Positions 1 to 7,496 of a DNA stretch of 64,000 nt are shown here, piece by piece (position 1 is the first letter of the stretch; each line of letters starts with the position of its first letter). The DNA is from Tessaracoccus coleopterorum (lineage in GTDB: Bacteria; Actinomycetota; Actinomycetes; Propionibacteriales; Propionibacteriaceae), in the NCBI RefSeq assembly GCF_011174705.1, contig NZ_JAANIJ010000001.1, forward strand, positions 806,001 to 870,000, in the 5' to 3' direction. The position numbers and the translations under genes were made by a program. Under the pieces are notes generated by a model that was given only the letters and a program-made list of their open reading frames with translations, had not been told where the DNA came from and did not search any database.

Positions 1-360
1 GCCGAGGGCGGCGCCGTGTGGCAGTGCCCCAGTCTGCTGATCGTCGACGGCGCCGTCGAGTCGATGCGGGAACTCCTCACCCGGTATCCCGGGCGACCCC
101 GAGACCCCGCTCGTGATCGTCGCCGACGCATTCCACCGGGACGTCCTGGCCACCCTCGCCGCGAACAGGCGGGCCCTCGGCGTGCCTATCGTGGCCGCAA
201 TGGCCGGGATCCGGGACCGCCGCCGGCTCGCCGAGGTCACCGGAGCCACGGCGGTCACGCCATCAGACCTGCAGGCCGGGTACGTGCCCGAGCAGGTCCT
301 GGGCCACGCCGCGCGCTGGTCGAGCACGGCGACGCGATGCTGGGTCGACCCCTCGACTGA
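1..360 (+). CDS. GroEL-like apical-domain protein, 5' truncated by the window edge, frame-broken
   Basis: The window opens inside this gene. Reading frame 1, then frame 2 from about position 100, then frame 1 again from about 311 gives a continuous chaperonin-like segment. PSLLIVDGAVESMRELL, PLVIVADAFHRDVLATLAAN and GIRDRRRLAEVTGA match in order the GroEL apical-domain blocks around '[20 protein letters not shown]' and 'GFGDRRK..LQDIAILTGG'. The stop at 358-360 follows about 40 residues later (ending ALVEHGDAMLGRPLD), where a normal GroEL would still have its second intermediate and equatorial parts. It is therefore either a divergent chaperonin paralogue lacking the C-terminal half or a decayed copy. 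The N-terminal part lies outside the window. Confidence 0.6.
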   Translation, partial: AEGGAVWQCPSLLIVDGAVESMRELLTRYPGRPRDPARDRRRRIPPGRPGHPRREQAGPRRAYRGRNGRDPGPPPARRGHRSHGGHAIRPAGRVRARAGPGPRRALVEHGDAMLGRPLD

Positions 361-365
361 CGCGA

Positions 366-413
366 CAACCCTCAACCTCGAACCTCAACCTCCACCCCGA
401 ACCTCAACCGGGG
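366..413. repeat. Short tandem CTCAACC-rich tract
   Basis: Directly after the stop of the chaperonin-like gene, the sequence repeats variants of CTCAACCTC/GAACCTCAACC three to four times. It is non-coding in any convincing frame. I see no terminator T-tract here. Confidence 0.5.
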
Positions 414-614
414 CTTGAGCTGGCTTGCCCCTGGGGTGTTGAGTGTTTTCTCACAATTACCAGCCATCTCTCAGCCCTGAGAACATCCCATCTTCCCTAG
501 TCACAGCCATGTAGTCCGCCCGGGAAGCGCGATGAATCACATCAATGTTGTTTACGCAATACGCCGCAACCGCCCTTCCCTCTCTTCTCAGCAAACTCTC
601 AACCTCCGTTGTCG

Positions 615-667
615 GGCCCCGCACCAGCTACCTAATGTCCGTCGCAGCGATCGGACGTTGCGGGGCC
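615..667 (+). other. Structured leader upstream of the SH3-domain gene
   Basis: Arms GGCCCCGCA (615-623) and TGCGGGGCC (659-667) are perfectly complementary and enclose a second stem GTCCG/CGGAC (637-641 with 652-656) with a 10-nt loop, leaving a 13-nt asymmetric internal loop on the 5' side. It sits about 50 nt before the start codon at 720. The rest of the 361-719 gap shows no gene. Cell-wall hydrolase genes of actinobacteria are often preceded by c-di-AMP riboswitches, but the conserved riboswitch blocks are not visible, so the role is unknown. Confidence 0.35.
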
Positions 668-719
668 TTGGCCCGGGGAAGCGGAACGTCCGGTCTCACC
701 CCACAGATTGAGGAGAGAC

Positions 720-2097
720 GTGAGAAAAGCACTCAGGGGCATACGCGGCGTCGCCGCCGCGGCCGGAGTAGCAGTTCTGGTTCAGGGAGTCGGCACCCTG
801 GCGCTCGGCCCGTCGGCCGACGCCGTGAACGGGAGCGTGACGACAACCACCAGGGTCAACGTGCGCACCGGCCCGTCGACCTCCTACAAGTCGCTCACCA
901 TCCTCGCAAAGGGCACCTCCCTTCCGAGCCAGGGCTCCTCGAACGGCTGGACCAAGGTCACCTACAAGGGCCAGACCGCCTACATCTCCTCGACGTACGT
1001 CTCGGGCTCCTCATCCGACGCCCCGCCCCGGAGACCTCGAACGGCACCACCGAGGGCGAGGGTGGGACCAGCTACACGACGGCCAACCTCAACCTTCGCC
1101 AAGGCCCGTCCACCAGGGACAAGGTCGCCACGGTCGTCAAGAAGGGCACCAAGCTCACGCTCACAGGAAAGGTGAGCGGCGGTTACGCCCAGGTCACCTA
1201 CAGCGGCTCGACTCTGTGGGGCTCGACCGCCTACCTCAGCTCGTCGCAGCAGTCTTCCTCCACCGACCTTCCCAAGATCACCGGCCAAGCGCGCGGCACC
1301 ACCGCCCTGATGATCCGCACGAGCTCCTCGAGCAAGTTCACCAACCTCGGTGACGCCCCAAGGGAACGATCTTCGACGTCACCGGCGTCCGCGAGAACGG
1401 CATGGCCCAGGTGGTCTACAAGGGCGCGGTCCGCTGGGTGAACGCCAGCTACCTCACCCCGTCGACAGCGGCGCCTCATCACCCTCGACCCCGACTCCCC
1501 CGAAGACGAGCAAGCGCTACGCGACCACCGTGCTCAACATCTGGGCGGCATCGAGCGGCCAGAAGTACAGCGGCGAGATCCCCGCGGCGGCGAGCTGCAG
1601 GTAACGGGAACCGTTCAGAACGGGCGGGCTGAGATCATCCTCAACGGCGCCTCCAAGTGGGTCACCGCGAAGTACGTGGCCACGACCCGCCCTCGTCGGG
1701 CGGCGCATCGGGCGGAAACGGGACGAGCCTGAACCGCGGCTACTCCAGCGGCCTCGATCAGACGAACGCCAACGTGCAGCGCATCGTCCGCGACATCTGG
1801 AACAGGTACAGCGCCATCAAGACGATGTACGGCTGGCGCCGCGACGTGACCCCGGACCACCCGGCCGGCCGCGCCGTCGACGTGATGATCCCCAACTACA
1901 AGTCCAACAAGGCACTCGGCTGGGAGATTGCGGAGTACTACAGGGCGCACGCCAGCGAGTACAACATCAGCTACATCATCTTCGACCAGAAGATCTGGTC
2001 GACCGCCCGCAACAAGGAAGGCTGGCGCTCCATGGCAAACCGGGGCGGCGACACGGCCAACCACAAGGACCACGTGCACATCAACACGCACGGCTGA
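720..2097 (+). CDS. Secreted protein with four SH3_3-type domains and a C-terminal peptidase-like domain (frame-broken)
   Basis: The GTG start at 720 is preceded by AGGAG at 711-715. A signal peptide (MRKALRGIRGVAAAAG... then an Ala-rich cleavage region) leads to tandem bacterial SH3 domains, recognisable by VNVRTGPSTSYKSL, LNLRQGPSTRDKV, a third with GMAQVVYKGAVRWVNASYL, and a fourth with NGRAEIILNGASKWV. The C-terminal ~125 residues contain HPAGRAVDVM and HKDHVHI, spaced like the metal ligands of M15/VanY-like or ARB_07466-type C-terminal domains, so cell-wall binding plus peptidoglycan-directed hydrolysis is likely. At least four one-base frame changes (near 1020, 1365, 1490 and 1600) break the gene; the domain order stays continuous across all of them. 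Followed by a strong hairpin at 2115. Confidence 0.75.
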
Positions 2098-2114
2098 TCC
2101 TCGGATCCCCCACA

Positions 2115-2148
2115 CCGGGGCGTGGAACCCACGGGTTCCACGCCCCGG
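2115..2148 (+). terminator. GC-rich hairpin after the SH3-domain gene
   Basis: A perfect 16-bp inverted repeat, CCGGGGCGTGGAACCC and its complement, separated by 2 nt, begins 17 nt after the stop codon. It is followed by a short T-rich stretch (CCCTGTTT). Confidence 0.8.
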
Positions 2149-2209
2149 TCCCTGTTTCCGACCGCGGTTTGTGACCACGCGGCCGGTTCCCTATGCTTGG
2201 AATCCGCTG

Positions 2210-2282
2210 GTCCCCATCGTCTAGCGGCCTAGGACTCCGCCCTTTCACGGCGGCAGCACGGGTTCGAATCCCGTTGGGGATG
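2210..2282 (+). tRNA. tRNA-Glu (anticodon TTC)
   Basis: Acceptor GTCCCCA pairs with TGGGGAT. The anticodon stem CCGCC/GGCGG encloses CTTTCAC (anticodon TTC), and the T arm has GGTTCGAATCC. All arms fold normally. Confidence 0.93.
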
Positions 2283-2444
2283 CTCTGGCTCGAAAGGGCG
2301 GTCGGGAGGGAGACCTCACGTCCGCCCGGAAGAATCAGAGCTGTGCAGCAATCCGGTCTGACTAGGCCTTTCGTTCGATGTGACATCTCGACGGAAGTCA
2401 CGATATAGTTACCGGGCTGGCACAGCCCAGCAGGTCAAGAAATT

Positions 2445-2517
2445 GGCCCCGTAGCGCAGTTGGTTAGCGCGCCGCCCTGTCACGGCGGAGGTCGCGGGTT
2501 CGAGTCCCGTCGGGTCG
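2445..2517 (+). tRNA. tRNA-Asp (anticodon GTC), one base missing in the acceptor stem
   Basis: The anticodon loop CTGTCAC lies between CCGCC and GGCGG, and the T loop GGTTCGAGTCC is standard. The 5' acceptor GGCCCCG requires CGGGGTC, but the sequence has CGGGTC. One G is missing from a four-G run, leaving C3 unpaired. A housekeeping tRNA is unlikely to be broken this way, so this points to a run-length error. Confidence 0.9.
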
Positions 2518-2545
2518 CTAGGTCAGGCATAACGCCTGGGCCATC

Positions 2546-2619
2546 GGCCAGGTAGCTCAGCTGGTAGCAGCGTTCGCCTGAAAAGTGAAAGGTCGCCGGT
2601 TCGATCCCGGCCCTGGCCA
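2546..2619 (+). tRNA. tRNA-Phe (anticodon GAA), used as an integration site
   Basis: Acceptor GGCCAGG pairs with CCTGGCC, the anticodon loop is CTGAAAA in stem TTCGC/GTGAA, and the T arm is CCGGTTCGATCCCGG. The D stem reads GCTC...GCAGC, one C more than the expected GAGC. The extra C coincides with the first base of the 55-bp sequence duplicated at 4129. Its 3' part is the attachment site of the element that follows. Confidence 0.92.
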
Positions 2620-2622
2620 CAG
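2568..2622 (+). repeat. Left attachment-site copy (att core, 55 bp) in tRNA-Phe
   Basis: The sequence from CAGCGTTCGCC through CCACAG, covering the anticodon arm to the 3' end of tRNA-Phe, is repeated base for base at 4129-4183 in the same orientation. This is the expected footprint of a tyrosine-recombinase element integrated into the 3' end of a tRNA gene. Confidence 0.85.
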
Positions 2623-2624
2623 AC

Positions 2625-2648
2625 AAACCCCTGGTAAACAGGGGTTTT
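2625..2648 (+). terminator. tRNA-Phe terminator
   Basis: AAACCCCTG and CAGGGGTTT form a 9-bp stem with a 5-nt loop, followed by TTTTC, just after the tRNA. Confidence 0.8.
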
Positions 2649-2702
2649 CGCATTTCCAGGCGTAACCATCCACCGCAGTGACCCCGCCCCGGTACCGCCG
2701 CA

Positions 2703-2724
2703 ATGGCTACAGCGCTGGCTACAG
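2703..2724 (+). repeat. Direct repeat near the left end of the element (possible integrase arm site)
   Basis: A double TGGCTACAG array (ATGGCTACAG CG CTGGCTACAG) matches the array at 4044-4065 in the same orientation. Short direct repeats close to both att sites are typical arm-type sites of tyrosine integrases. The copy also overlaps the start of the holin-like gene. Confidence 0.5.
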
Positions 2725-2933
2725 CCGCCAAGGTGCGGGTCGTCGTCTACTGGGTCTACGCCCTGCTCGGTGTCGGCCTCGGAGCTACCCAGGTCGCCTA
2801 CGCCACGGCCACCATCGACCAGCCCACATGGCTGACCGTCGCTATCGCAGTGCTCGCCTATCTGGGCATCGCGCTTGGTGCCGTCGCGGCCAGCAACGTG
2901 CAGCCGGACGCTGAGCCGGAGCACGCCGAGTGA
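2703..2933 (+). CDS. Small two-helix membrane protein, phage holin-like
   Basis: This 76-residue protein has two hydrophobic segments (about residues 12-34, VVVYWVYALLGVGLGATQVAYA, here split as VVVYWVYALLG and VGLGATQVAYA; and about 43-64, WLTVAIAVLAYLGIALGA) and a short acidic tail. The pattern 'VYWVYALLG...GATQV.YA...QPTWLTVA' resembles holins of actinobacteriophages, which make pores in the cell membrane for lysis. The ATG at 2703 is the first base of a putative integrase-site repeat, and there is no clear Shine-Dalgarno, so a different start such as a downstream GTG is possible. It is the only recognisable phage gene in the element. Confidence 0.6.
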   Translation: MATALATAAKVRVVVYWVYALLGVGLGATQVAYATATIDQPTWLTVAIAVLAYLGIALGAVAASNVQPDAEPEHAE

Positions 2934-2973
2934 GTCTCGCGGATCGACGGCGGCAGGGTCCACCGTGACCGAG

Positions 2974-3020
2974 CAGGATGGAGTGCAGCGTGGCCCGCGC
3001 CCTAGCCGCACTCCATCCTG
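2974..3020. repeat. Perfect 13-bp inverted repeat downstream of the holin-like gene
   Basis: CAGGATGGAGTGC (2974-2986) and GCACTCCATCCTG (3008-3020) are exact complements around a 21-nt loop. A 31-codon ORF from ATG 2978 spans it but has no other support. Confidence 0.6.
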
Positions 3021-3103
3021 CCGAGGCGGACGAGCTGCGTGGCCTTGCCGATGCAAAACGTGCCGGAGGATGAGGCCGGCGCCCCTAATCGCATAGGCGA
3101 AAG

Positions 3104-3131
3104 AACCCGCTCAGTCTTTCTGAGCGGGGTT
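3104..3131. terminator. Bidirectional terminator inside the element
   Basis: AACCCGCTCAG pairs with CTGAGCGGGGTT (one bulged G) around TCTTT. It lies between the convergent holin-like gene and the minus-strand lipoprotein gene. Confidence 0.65.
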
Positions 3132-3191
3132 CACTCCTGTACTTTGGTTCCTCTGCGGTCCCTCGTCCGCACAAGCACTGGTCGCGGCAGA

Positions 3192-3577
3192 CTACGATCC
3201 GTTGATGGTGAAACTTGCGATGGCCATTCCGTCCAGAACAAGGCTCGCCGGTCCCGTGGGTGCGTCCAGTGGGACTTCAACCGTAAGTGTCGCCTTGGCT
3301 TCGGATGAGACCTCGGTGGTAGAGAATGTGGCAATAGGTTGTGCGTTGTTGGCGTCAGTCACAAGCTCGATCTCGACCGTGCCTCGCCGGGGGCCGGTGC
3401 ACCGTTGCCGGTGTCGCGGCACTCGGCCAGTAGGTGCTCCATATGGACGGTCTCGGTCTGGCCAACACGGATTGAGCTTGGCAGATCCACTACCCGTGGC
3501 GCCGGGCAGGAGTTTGCCCCAGACGAACAGCCAACCAGGAAGATGATGGCGAGCGACGCGACCGACGGTCTAATCAC
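3192..3577 (-). CDS. Small lipoprotein, second gene of the element's cargo operon (frame-broken)
   Basis: The GTG start at 3577 overlaps the stop of the protease gene by 3 bases, so the two are translationally coupled. MIRPSVASLAIIFLVGCSSG is a lipoprotein signal with lipobox LVGC. One frame change near 3390 joins the N-terminal half to a beta-rich C-terminal half containing TVEIELVTDANNAQPIA and LVLDGMAIASFTING, about 127 residues in total. I do not recognise the family. Pairing with a secreted metalloprotease suggests a partner, inhibitor or surface anchor, which is inference only. Confidence 0.6.
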
Positions 3578-3928
3578 GGGTAGATCGACTTCATGCCGGC
3601 CAAGTCAGCCGGGCCTAGGAGTCGTTGCGACACCTCGCACGTTCCCGAGTTCGGCTTCATGACTTGCAGAGTGCTGTTCGCAACGTGATTCAGTCCGTAC
3701 ACGTGCCCAGCTTCGTGAGCCATCACTCCTTGCGCATCATACTTTGTGCCTGAGCAGCCAGTGGTTGAGCCCGAGTACCACGTGTATGCGGTGTTGAAGC
3801 GGACCGTGGCGTAGCTAATTTCGCTGGAATTCTCATACTTGCAGGTCGCGGCCAGGGTCCCTGAAGGCAGAGCACCCATCTCAGAGGGCGGTTGTGATGA
3901 GTATGGCGAGTCTCGCGCAGTGTTTCAT
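3574..3928 (-). CDS. Secreted matrixin-type zinc metalloprotease, short (frame-broken)
   Basis: ATG 3928 is preceded by AGGAG and starts a signal-like peptide (MKHCARLAILITTAL). A frame change directly after it leads to the main 100-residue body. The body has the metzincin zinc motif HEAGHVYGLNH (HExxHxxGxxH) preceded by GVMA and followed by a Met (VMKPNSGTCEV) that fits the Met-turn, and it ends LLGPADLAGMKSIYP, typical of matrixin domains. The substrate-strand region ATVRFNTAYTWYSG precedes the zinc site. The region between signal and catalytic core is shorter than usual for matrixins. It is the first gene of a two-gene operon with the downstream lipoprotein, inside a tRNA-integrated remnant. 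Confidence 0.72.
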
Positions 3929-4043
3929 GGAGTGCGCTCCTTTCAGAATTGCCCCAGAGAACCACGAAAGACTCTGGAGTATGTCGGAATCGGGGATCCC
4001 GTTGGCGGACATGCCTAGACCCCTCCCGGGCTGACCTGTTTCA

Positions 4044-4065
4044 GTGGCTACAGCAATGGCTACAG
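4044..4065 (+). repeat. Direct repeat near the right end of the element (possible integrase arm site)
   Basis: GTGGCTACAG CA ATGGCTACAG matches the double array at 2703-2724 at 19 of 22 positions and lies 64 bp before the right att copy. Confidence 0.5.
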
Positions 4066-4128
4066 TTGCCCAAATGCCAGCGTCCCCGAGGGGTACCGAC
4101 CGCAGTCACAGCCGCTCGCCAACCTCAC

Positions 4129-4183
4129 CAGCGTTCGCCTGAAAAGTGAAAGGTCGCCGGTTCGATCCCGGCCCTGGCCACAG
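4129..4183 (+). repeat. Right attachment-site copy (55-bp 3' fragment of tRNA-Phe)
   Basis: It is identical to 2568-2622. It lacks the acceptor 5' strand and D arm, so it is not a functional tRNA gene. Confidence 0.85.
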
Positions 4184-4188
4184 TGAAG

Positions 4189-4211
4189 ACCCCTCAGGAA
4201 ACTGAGGGTTT
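4189..4211 (+). terminator. Terminator after the right att copy
   Basis: ACCCCTCAG and CTGAGGGTT form a stem with a GAAA loop and a following TTTG. This is probably the original terminator of the tRNA-Phe transcript or of the element. Confidence 0.65.
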
Positions 4212-4346
4212 GTCGCATCCGGGGCGGGTTCGCCCATGCCAGCTGCCTCACCCACTCCCCTCCGCGGCCGTCACCGTCGCCGCCGACCCTGGAGTGCAGC
4301 TCCCCGGACATTCACCCACCCGAGGGGCAGCGCGTAAACTCGCCGC

Positions 4347-4616
4347 GTGACCATCGAGACGCTTCCCGCAGGCACAGTCCATGACGTCGTGCCCGACGAC
4401 CTGGTAGCCGCCCTACGGGGCGACGACGCGGCGTTGGAGGCCTGGCTCGACATCACCGCCCTGGCCCGCAACGAGTGGATCTGTCTCGTCACCGACGCCA
4501 AGCAGGACAAGACGCGTCTGCGGCGGCTGGAGCGCACCATCTCCCAGCTGGGTGAGGGACAGCGCCGGCCCTGCTGCTGGCCGGGCTGCGCCCACCGGGA
4601 GCGCAACGGGTCCTGA
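4347..4616 (+). CDS. YdeI/OmdA-family protein (OmpD-associated domain)
   Basis: This 89-residue protein starts at GTG 4347. VPDDLVAALRGDDAALEAW, the NEW...LVTDAKQDKTRLRRLERTI helix and ISQLGEG follow the pattern of the short YdeI/OmdA domain (PF13376), whose members are loosely linked to bacteriocin resistance or membrane stress; their biochemical role is not known. The C-terminal RPCCWPGCAHR is a Cys/Trp-rich tail found in some actinobacterial members. Convergent with the tlpA-like gene, with only a few bases between stops. Confidence 0.6.
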   Translation: MTIETLPAGTVHDVVPDDLVAALRGDDAALEAWLDITALARNEWICLVTDAKQDKTRLRRLERTISQLGEGQRRPCCWPGCAHRERNGS

Positions 4617-4623
4617 CCGGCCC

Positions 4624-5173
4624 TCAGCCCCGGGTTGCCGGCGCCACCGAGGCCGAGCGCCTCGAGCTGCGCGTCGATCTCGTCGGCCGACAGTGCACCC
4701 TTCATGACGGAGGCGACGTTGCCGTCAGCATCGATGAAGTAGTGGGTGGGAACCGAGTTCGCAAGGTAGCTGAGCGAGATCTCCCCGATCGGGTCGGGTA
4801 CGCTCCGGATGCTCAGGCCGAGTCGCTCCGCGTAGTCGGTCACCACGTCGCGGTCCTCCCGCAGATAGATCGACACGACATCGATCCGATCGGAGGCCTC
4901 CTCCACATCCGGTAGTTCGGCCCGGCAGATGGAGCACCAACTCGCCTGGAACAGCAGCCAGACGGGACGCCCACGGTAATCCTCGAGCGTGATGGGCTGC
5001 CCATCGATGTCCATGGCCCGGAAGTTCGGCGCGGGCGCCCCACCTTGGGCGCGCCCGCGGCCGCGGCCGGCTCGTCGGCCTCTGCCGGACCACCCTTGAT
5101 CAGGTAGACCCCACCGAGCACGAGGGCCACCACCGCCACGAGTGCGACGATCCCGAGCGCCCTCCCCGCTCAC
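4624..5173 (-). CDS. TlpA/ResA-like thioredoxin-fold protein, membrane-anchored (frame-broken)
   Basis: The GTG at 5173 overlaps the stop of ccsB. The N-terminus is a single membrane anchor (VALVLGGVYLI). Then come the redoxin start APNFRAMDIDGQPITLEDYR and the active site FQASWCSICRAELP (CxxC = CSIC), and a C-terminal thioredoxin beta strand with cis-Pro in NSVPTHYFIDADG. It most likely reduces apocytochrome cysteines outside the membrane before heme attachment. Frame changes fall just after the start and near 5035, and probably at the very end: correcting one G in a four-G run gives the stop at 4624. Last gene of the nrf/cytochrome maturation operon. Confidence 0.8.
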
Positions 5174-6068
5174 GCATAGGAATGCAGGCCGCCGAAGAAG
5201 TGGTTGCCGAAGTAGGCGAACAGCACGGTCGCGAAGCCGATGACGAGCATCCAGGCGGCCTTGCGGCCCGCCAGTCGCGCACCACACGCACGTGCAGGAA
5301 GGCGCCGTAGACGAGCCACGTCACAAGGGCTGCGGTCTCCTTTGGGTCCCAGCCCCAGTAGCGGCCCCACGCCGTGTTGGCCCACACCGACCCGAGCACG
5401 ATCATGATCGTGAGCAGCGGGAAGGTGATCACCGCGGCCCGGTAGCCGATGTCGTCAAGCACCTCCAGGCGCGGCAGCTTCACACGCCGGATGGAGGGAT
5501 GCAGCAGGTACAGCACGGCCGCACCGAACGACACGCATGCGGCCCCGTAGGCGACCACGGCGAAGCTCACGTGCAACGTCAGCATGAGGCTGTTCTGCAG
5601 CGCCGGAATCAGCGGCTTGACGCTCGTGTCGAGCGTCATGGCGTAGACGAGCATGCCGCCTGCCACGAGCAGCACGATCAGCGAGATCAGCCTGATCCGG
5701 TAGCGCACGTCGAAGAAGAGGTTCACCAGCAGGATCCCCCACGCGAACGCGATGGCGAACTCGTGCTGGTTGGAGAACGGGCCGTGGCCCGTGTACGTCA
5801 TGCGCACCACGATGTAGGCGGTCAACAACACCACGGCCGCGATCTGGAAGGCCGTGGCCCACCAGCCGAGCGAGCTCTTCCGCTGCGGCATCGCCTCCGG
5901 GCGCGCCTCCATCGCCTCCGCGGGTCCGTCACCGACGGCGACGAGCGCGCGCGTCCTGGCCTGCGTCTTCACCCCGTGGCTCCGGGTGACGGCGGCGAAG
6001 CAGGTGGCGACGGCGAACAGCACGATCACCGTCGCTGCGGTCACCAGGTACTCGGCCATCTCAAGCAT
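5170..6068 (-). CDS. ccsB: Cytochrome c biogenesis protein CcsB/CcsA (ResC), heme handling
   Basis: Multi-pass membrane protein with the tryptophan-rich heme-handling motif WGRYWGWDPKETAAL and conserved His residues on either side (TLHVSFAVVAYG, FLHVRVVRD). It is the ResC half of the System II heme lyase and works with ResB to export heme and attach it to CxxCH motifs. ATG 6068 lies within the end of resB. The frame changes once near 5280, and the protein then ends AYFGNHFFGGLHSYA. The ~300-residue length is normal for a stand-alone CcsA/ResC. Confidence 0.9.
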
Positions 6069-7491
6069 CGATCAGCTCCTTGTCGCGCGGGTCTCTGACG
6101 GGTTGGGGTCGACGGGTTCTTCTGAGTCGGGGCGGACGCGTCGATCCGCTCGATGAGGGTGCGGAAGTGGCGTTCGAAGGTGGTGTCGAGCTTCTCAGCC
6201 GACGCGATCTGCACCAGCGATCCGTCGCCGTCGGGGTGACCCGCACCCAGACCCGACGGTGGCGCGCCATGAACGTCATGCACATGCCGAGCACCAGCAG
6301 CGTGGATCCGACCCACATCCAGGCGGCACCCGGATCCTGCCGGGCGATGATTCCGGTGTAGCGCAGTTCCCGCTCGAAGGTGAGCTTCATGCCCGCGCCG
6401 TCGGCCTCCTCGCCCTGCTCGACCGGCACCACGTCGAGCTTCTCGTCGGTGGCGATGTCGTACAACTCGAACACCGCGCTACCTGGCGCGATGTTGGCGT
6501 CGGTGGCCCCGAGGCGGGGGTGACGACGAGCACCTCGATGCCGGTGCCCTCCGGTGTGATCTTGCCGATCGCGTAGCGGCCGTCGTTGCTCTGCCATTTC
6601 AGGGGACCGGCGCCTCGAAGAGCACAGCACCCTCCTGGTCGGTGATGCGCAGCGCCGCCGCGATGCCGAACGAGGCCTGGTGGAGTGCCGTCCCGTCGAC
6701 CCGCAGCGGTTCGTTGACGCGCACGTCCTGCTCGGCCACCACCTGCCCGTCGCGCTCGACGACGAGGTGACTCACGTAGTCGCTGGGCCTGCCCATCTCG
6801 TCGTAGGCGTCCTTGAACGACTCGGCCGTCACGCTGAGCCCGGTGCCGTGGCCGACCTGGGCGGTGTGACCGACGGAGATGTCGAGGTTCTCCTCGAAGC
6901 CGGTGAAGGCCGAGACCCCGAACGCGGCGAGGATCACGACCATGGCTGCGTGGGCGATGGCCGTGCCGAACGGCCCCCAGCGGAACCGGTCGGCGTACAT
7001 GCCTACGGTGCCGCCCTCAAGGCGGTCGTCCGGCAGCCGCCGGTAGAAGTTGCGGCCGAGCACTCCCCCACGTGGTCGAGGGCCGCCTGCGGGGCCATCG
7101 GGAGCCTCATGGACGCCCGGTACTGGGCGCGGTCGAAGAACTTGGGCGTGACGTGCACCCGCGGCTGGGTCGCGCGCTTCCAGAGCTGCGGAATCCGGTG
7201 CACGGTGCAGGCGATGATGGACAGCGCCAGCAGCACGGTGACGCCGAGGAAGATGGGCGATGACCAGAGGTTGAAGATCCCCAGGGCGTCGAGGATGACA
7301 GCCCACCCGCCGTAGCGCCCCTGCATCGACTCGAGGAAGGCCGCATGCGACACGGGATCGGCGGCCGAACGGGGAGGCTCCTGTGTGATGAGGGTGCCGA
7401 GCAGGGCGAGCACCGCCATCGCGATGATGACCAGGGCGCCGAGCGCCTTGGAACGCAGGATGCGGTAGATCCAGCTGCCCAGTTCACGCAT
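6061..7491 (-). CDS. resB: Cytochrome c biogenesis protein ResB (frame-broken)
   Basis: ATG 7491 starts MRELGSWIYRILRSKALGAL, followed by two membrane segments (LVIIAMAVLALLGTLITQ; FLGVTVLLALSIIACTVHRIP), a third (AHAAMVVILAAFGVSAFTG), a long extracytoplasmic beta-rich domain (SVGHTAQVGHGTGLSVTAES, YDEMGRPSDYVSHLVVERDG) and a last membrane helix (WMWVGSTLLVLGMCMTF). This is the ResB/Ccs1 layout, partner of CcsB in System II. Frame changes near 7080, 6600, 6530 and 6215 and close to the end must be bridged; the stop at 6061 overlaps the ccsB start. Confidence 0.87.
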
Positions 7492-7496
7492 GGCCC

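Larger units (their letters stand above)
2568..4183. mobile_element. Integrated-element remnant between tRNA-Phe att copies
   Basis: The 1.56 kb between the att copies holds a holin-like gene (+), a bidirectional terminator, then a lipoprotein and a matrixin-type protease on the minus strand. Related 22-bp direct repeats lie near each end (2703 and 4044). No integrase, excisionase, capsid or terminase gene is visible, so the element cannot move on its own and looks like a degenerate or deleted prophage that kept a cargo operon. The minus-strand cargo has lower GC and more AT-rich codons than its neighbours, which fits transfer. Confidence 0.75.

Noticed and set aside
615..667. c-di-AMP (ydaO) riboswitch
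   Set aside because: The conserved GGGGGACCC and flanking blocks are not present upstream; only a simple two-stem structure is seen.
2978..3073. 31-codon ORF (MECSVARALAALHPAEAD...) after the holin-like gene
   Set aside because: It spans a perfect inverted repeat and has no homology or neighbour support; listed only as the inverted repeat.
4129..4183. Second tRNA-Phe gene
   Set aside because: Only the 3' 52 bases of the tRNA are present; the 5' acceptor strand and D arm are missing, so it is an att duplicate.
5292..6098. 268-codon open frame antisense to ccsB
   Set aside because: Same shadow effect; His/Gln/Arg-rich product without motifs.
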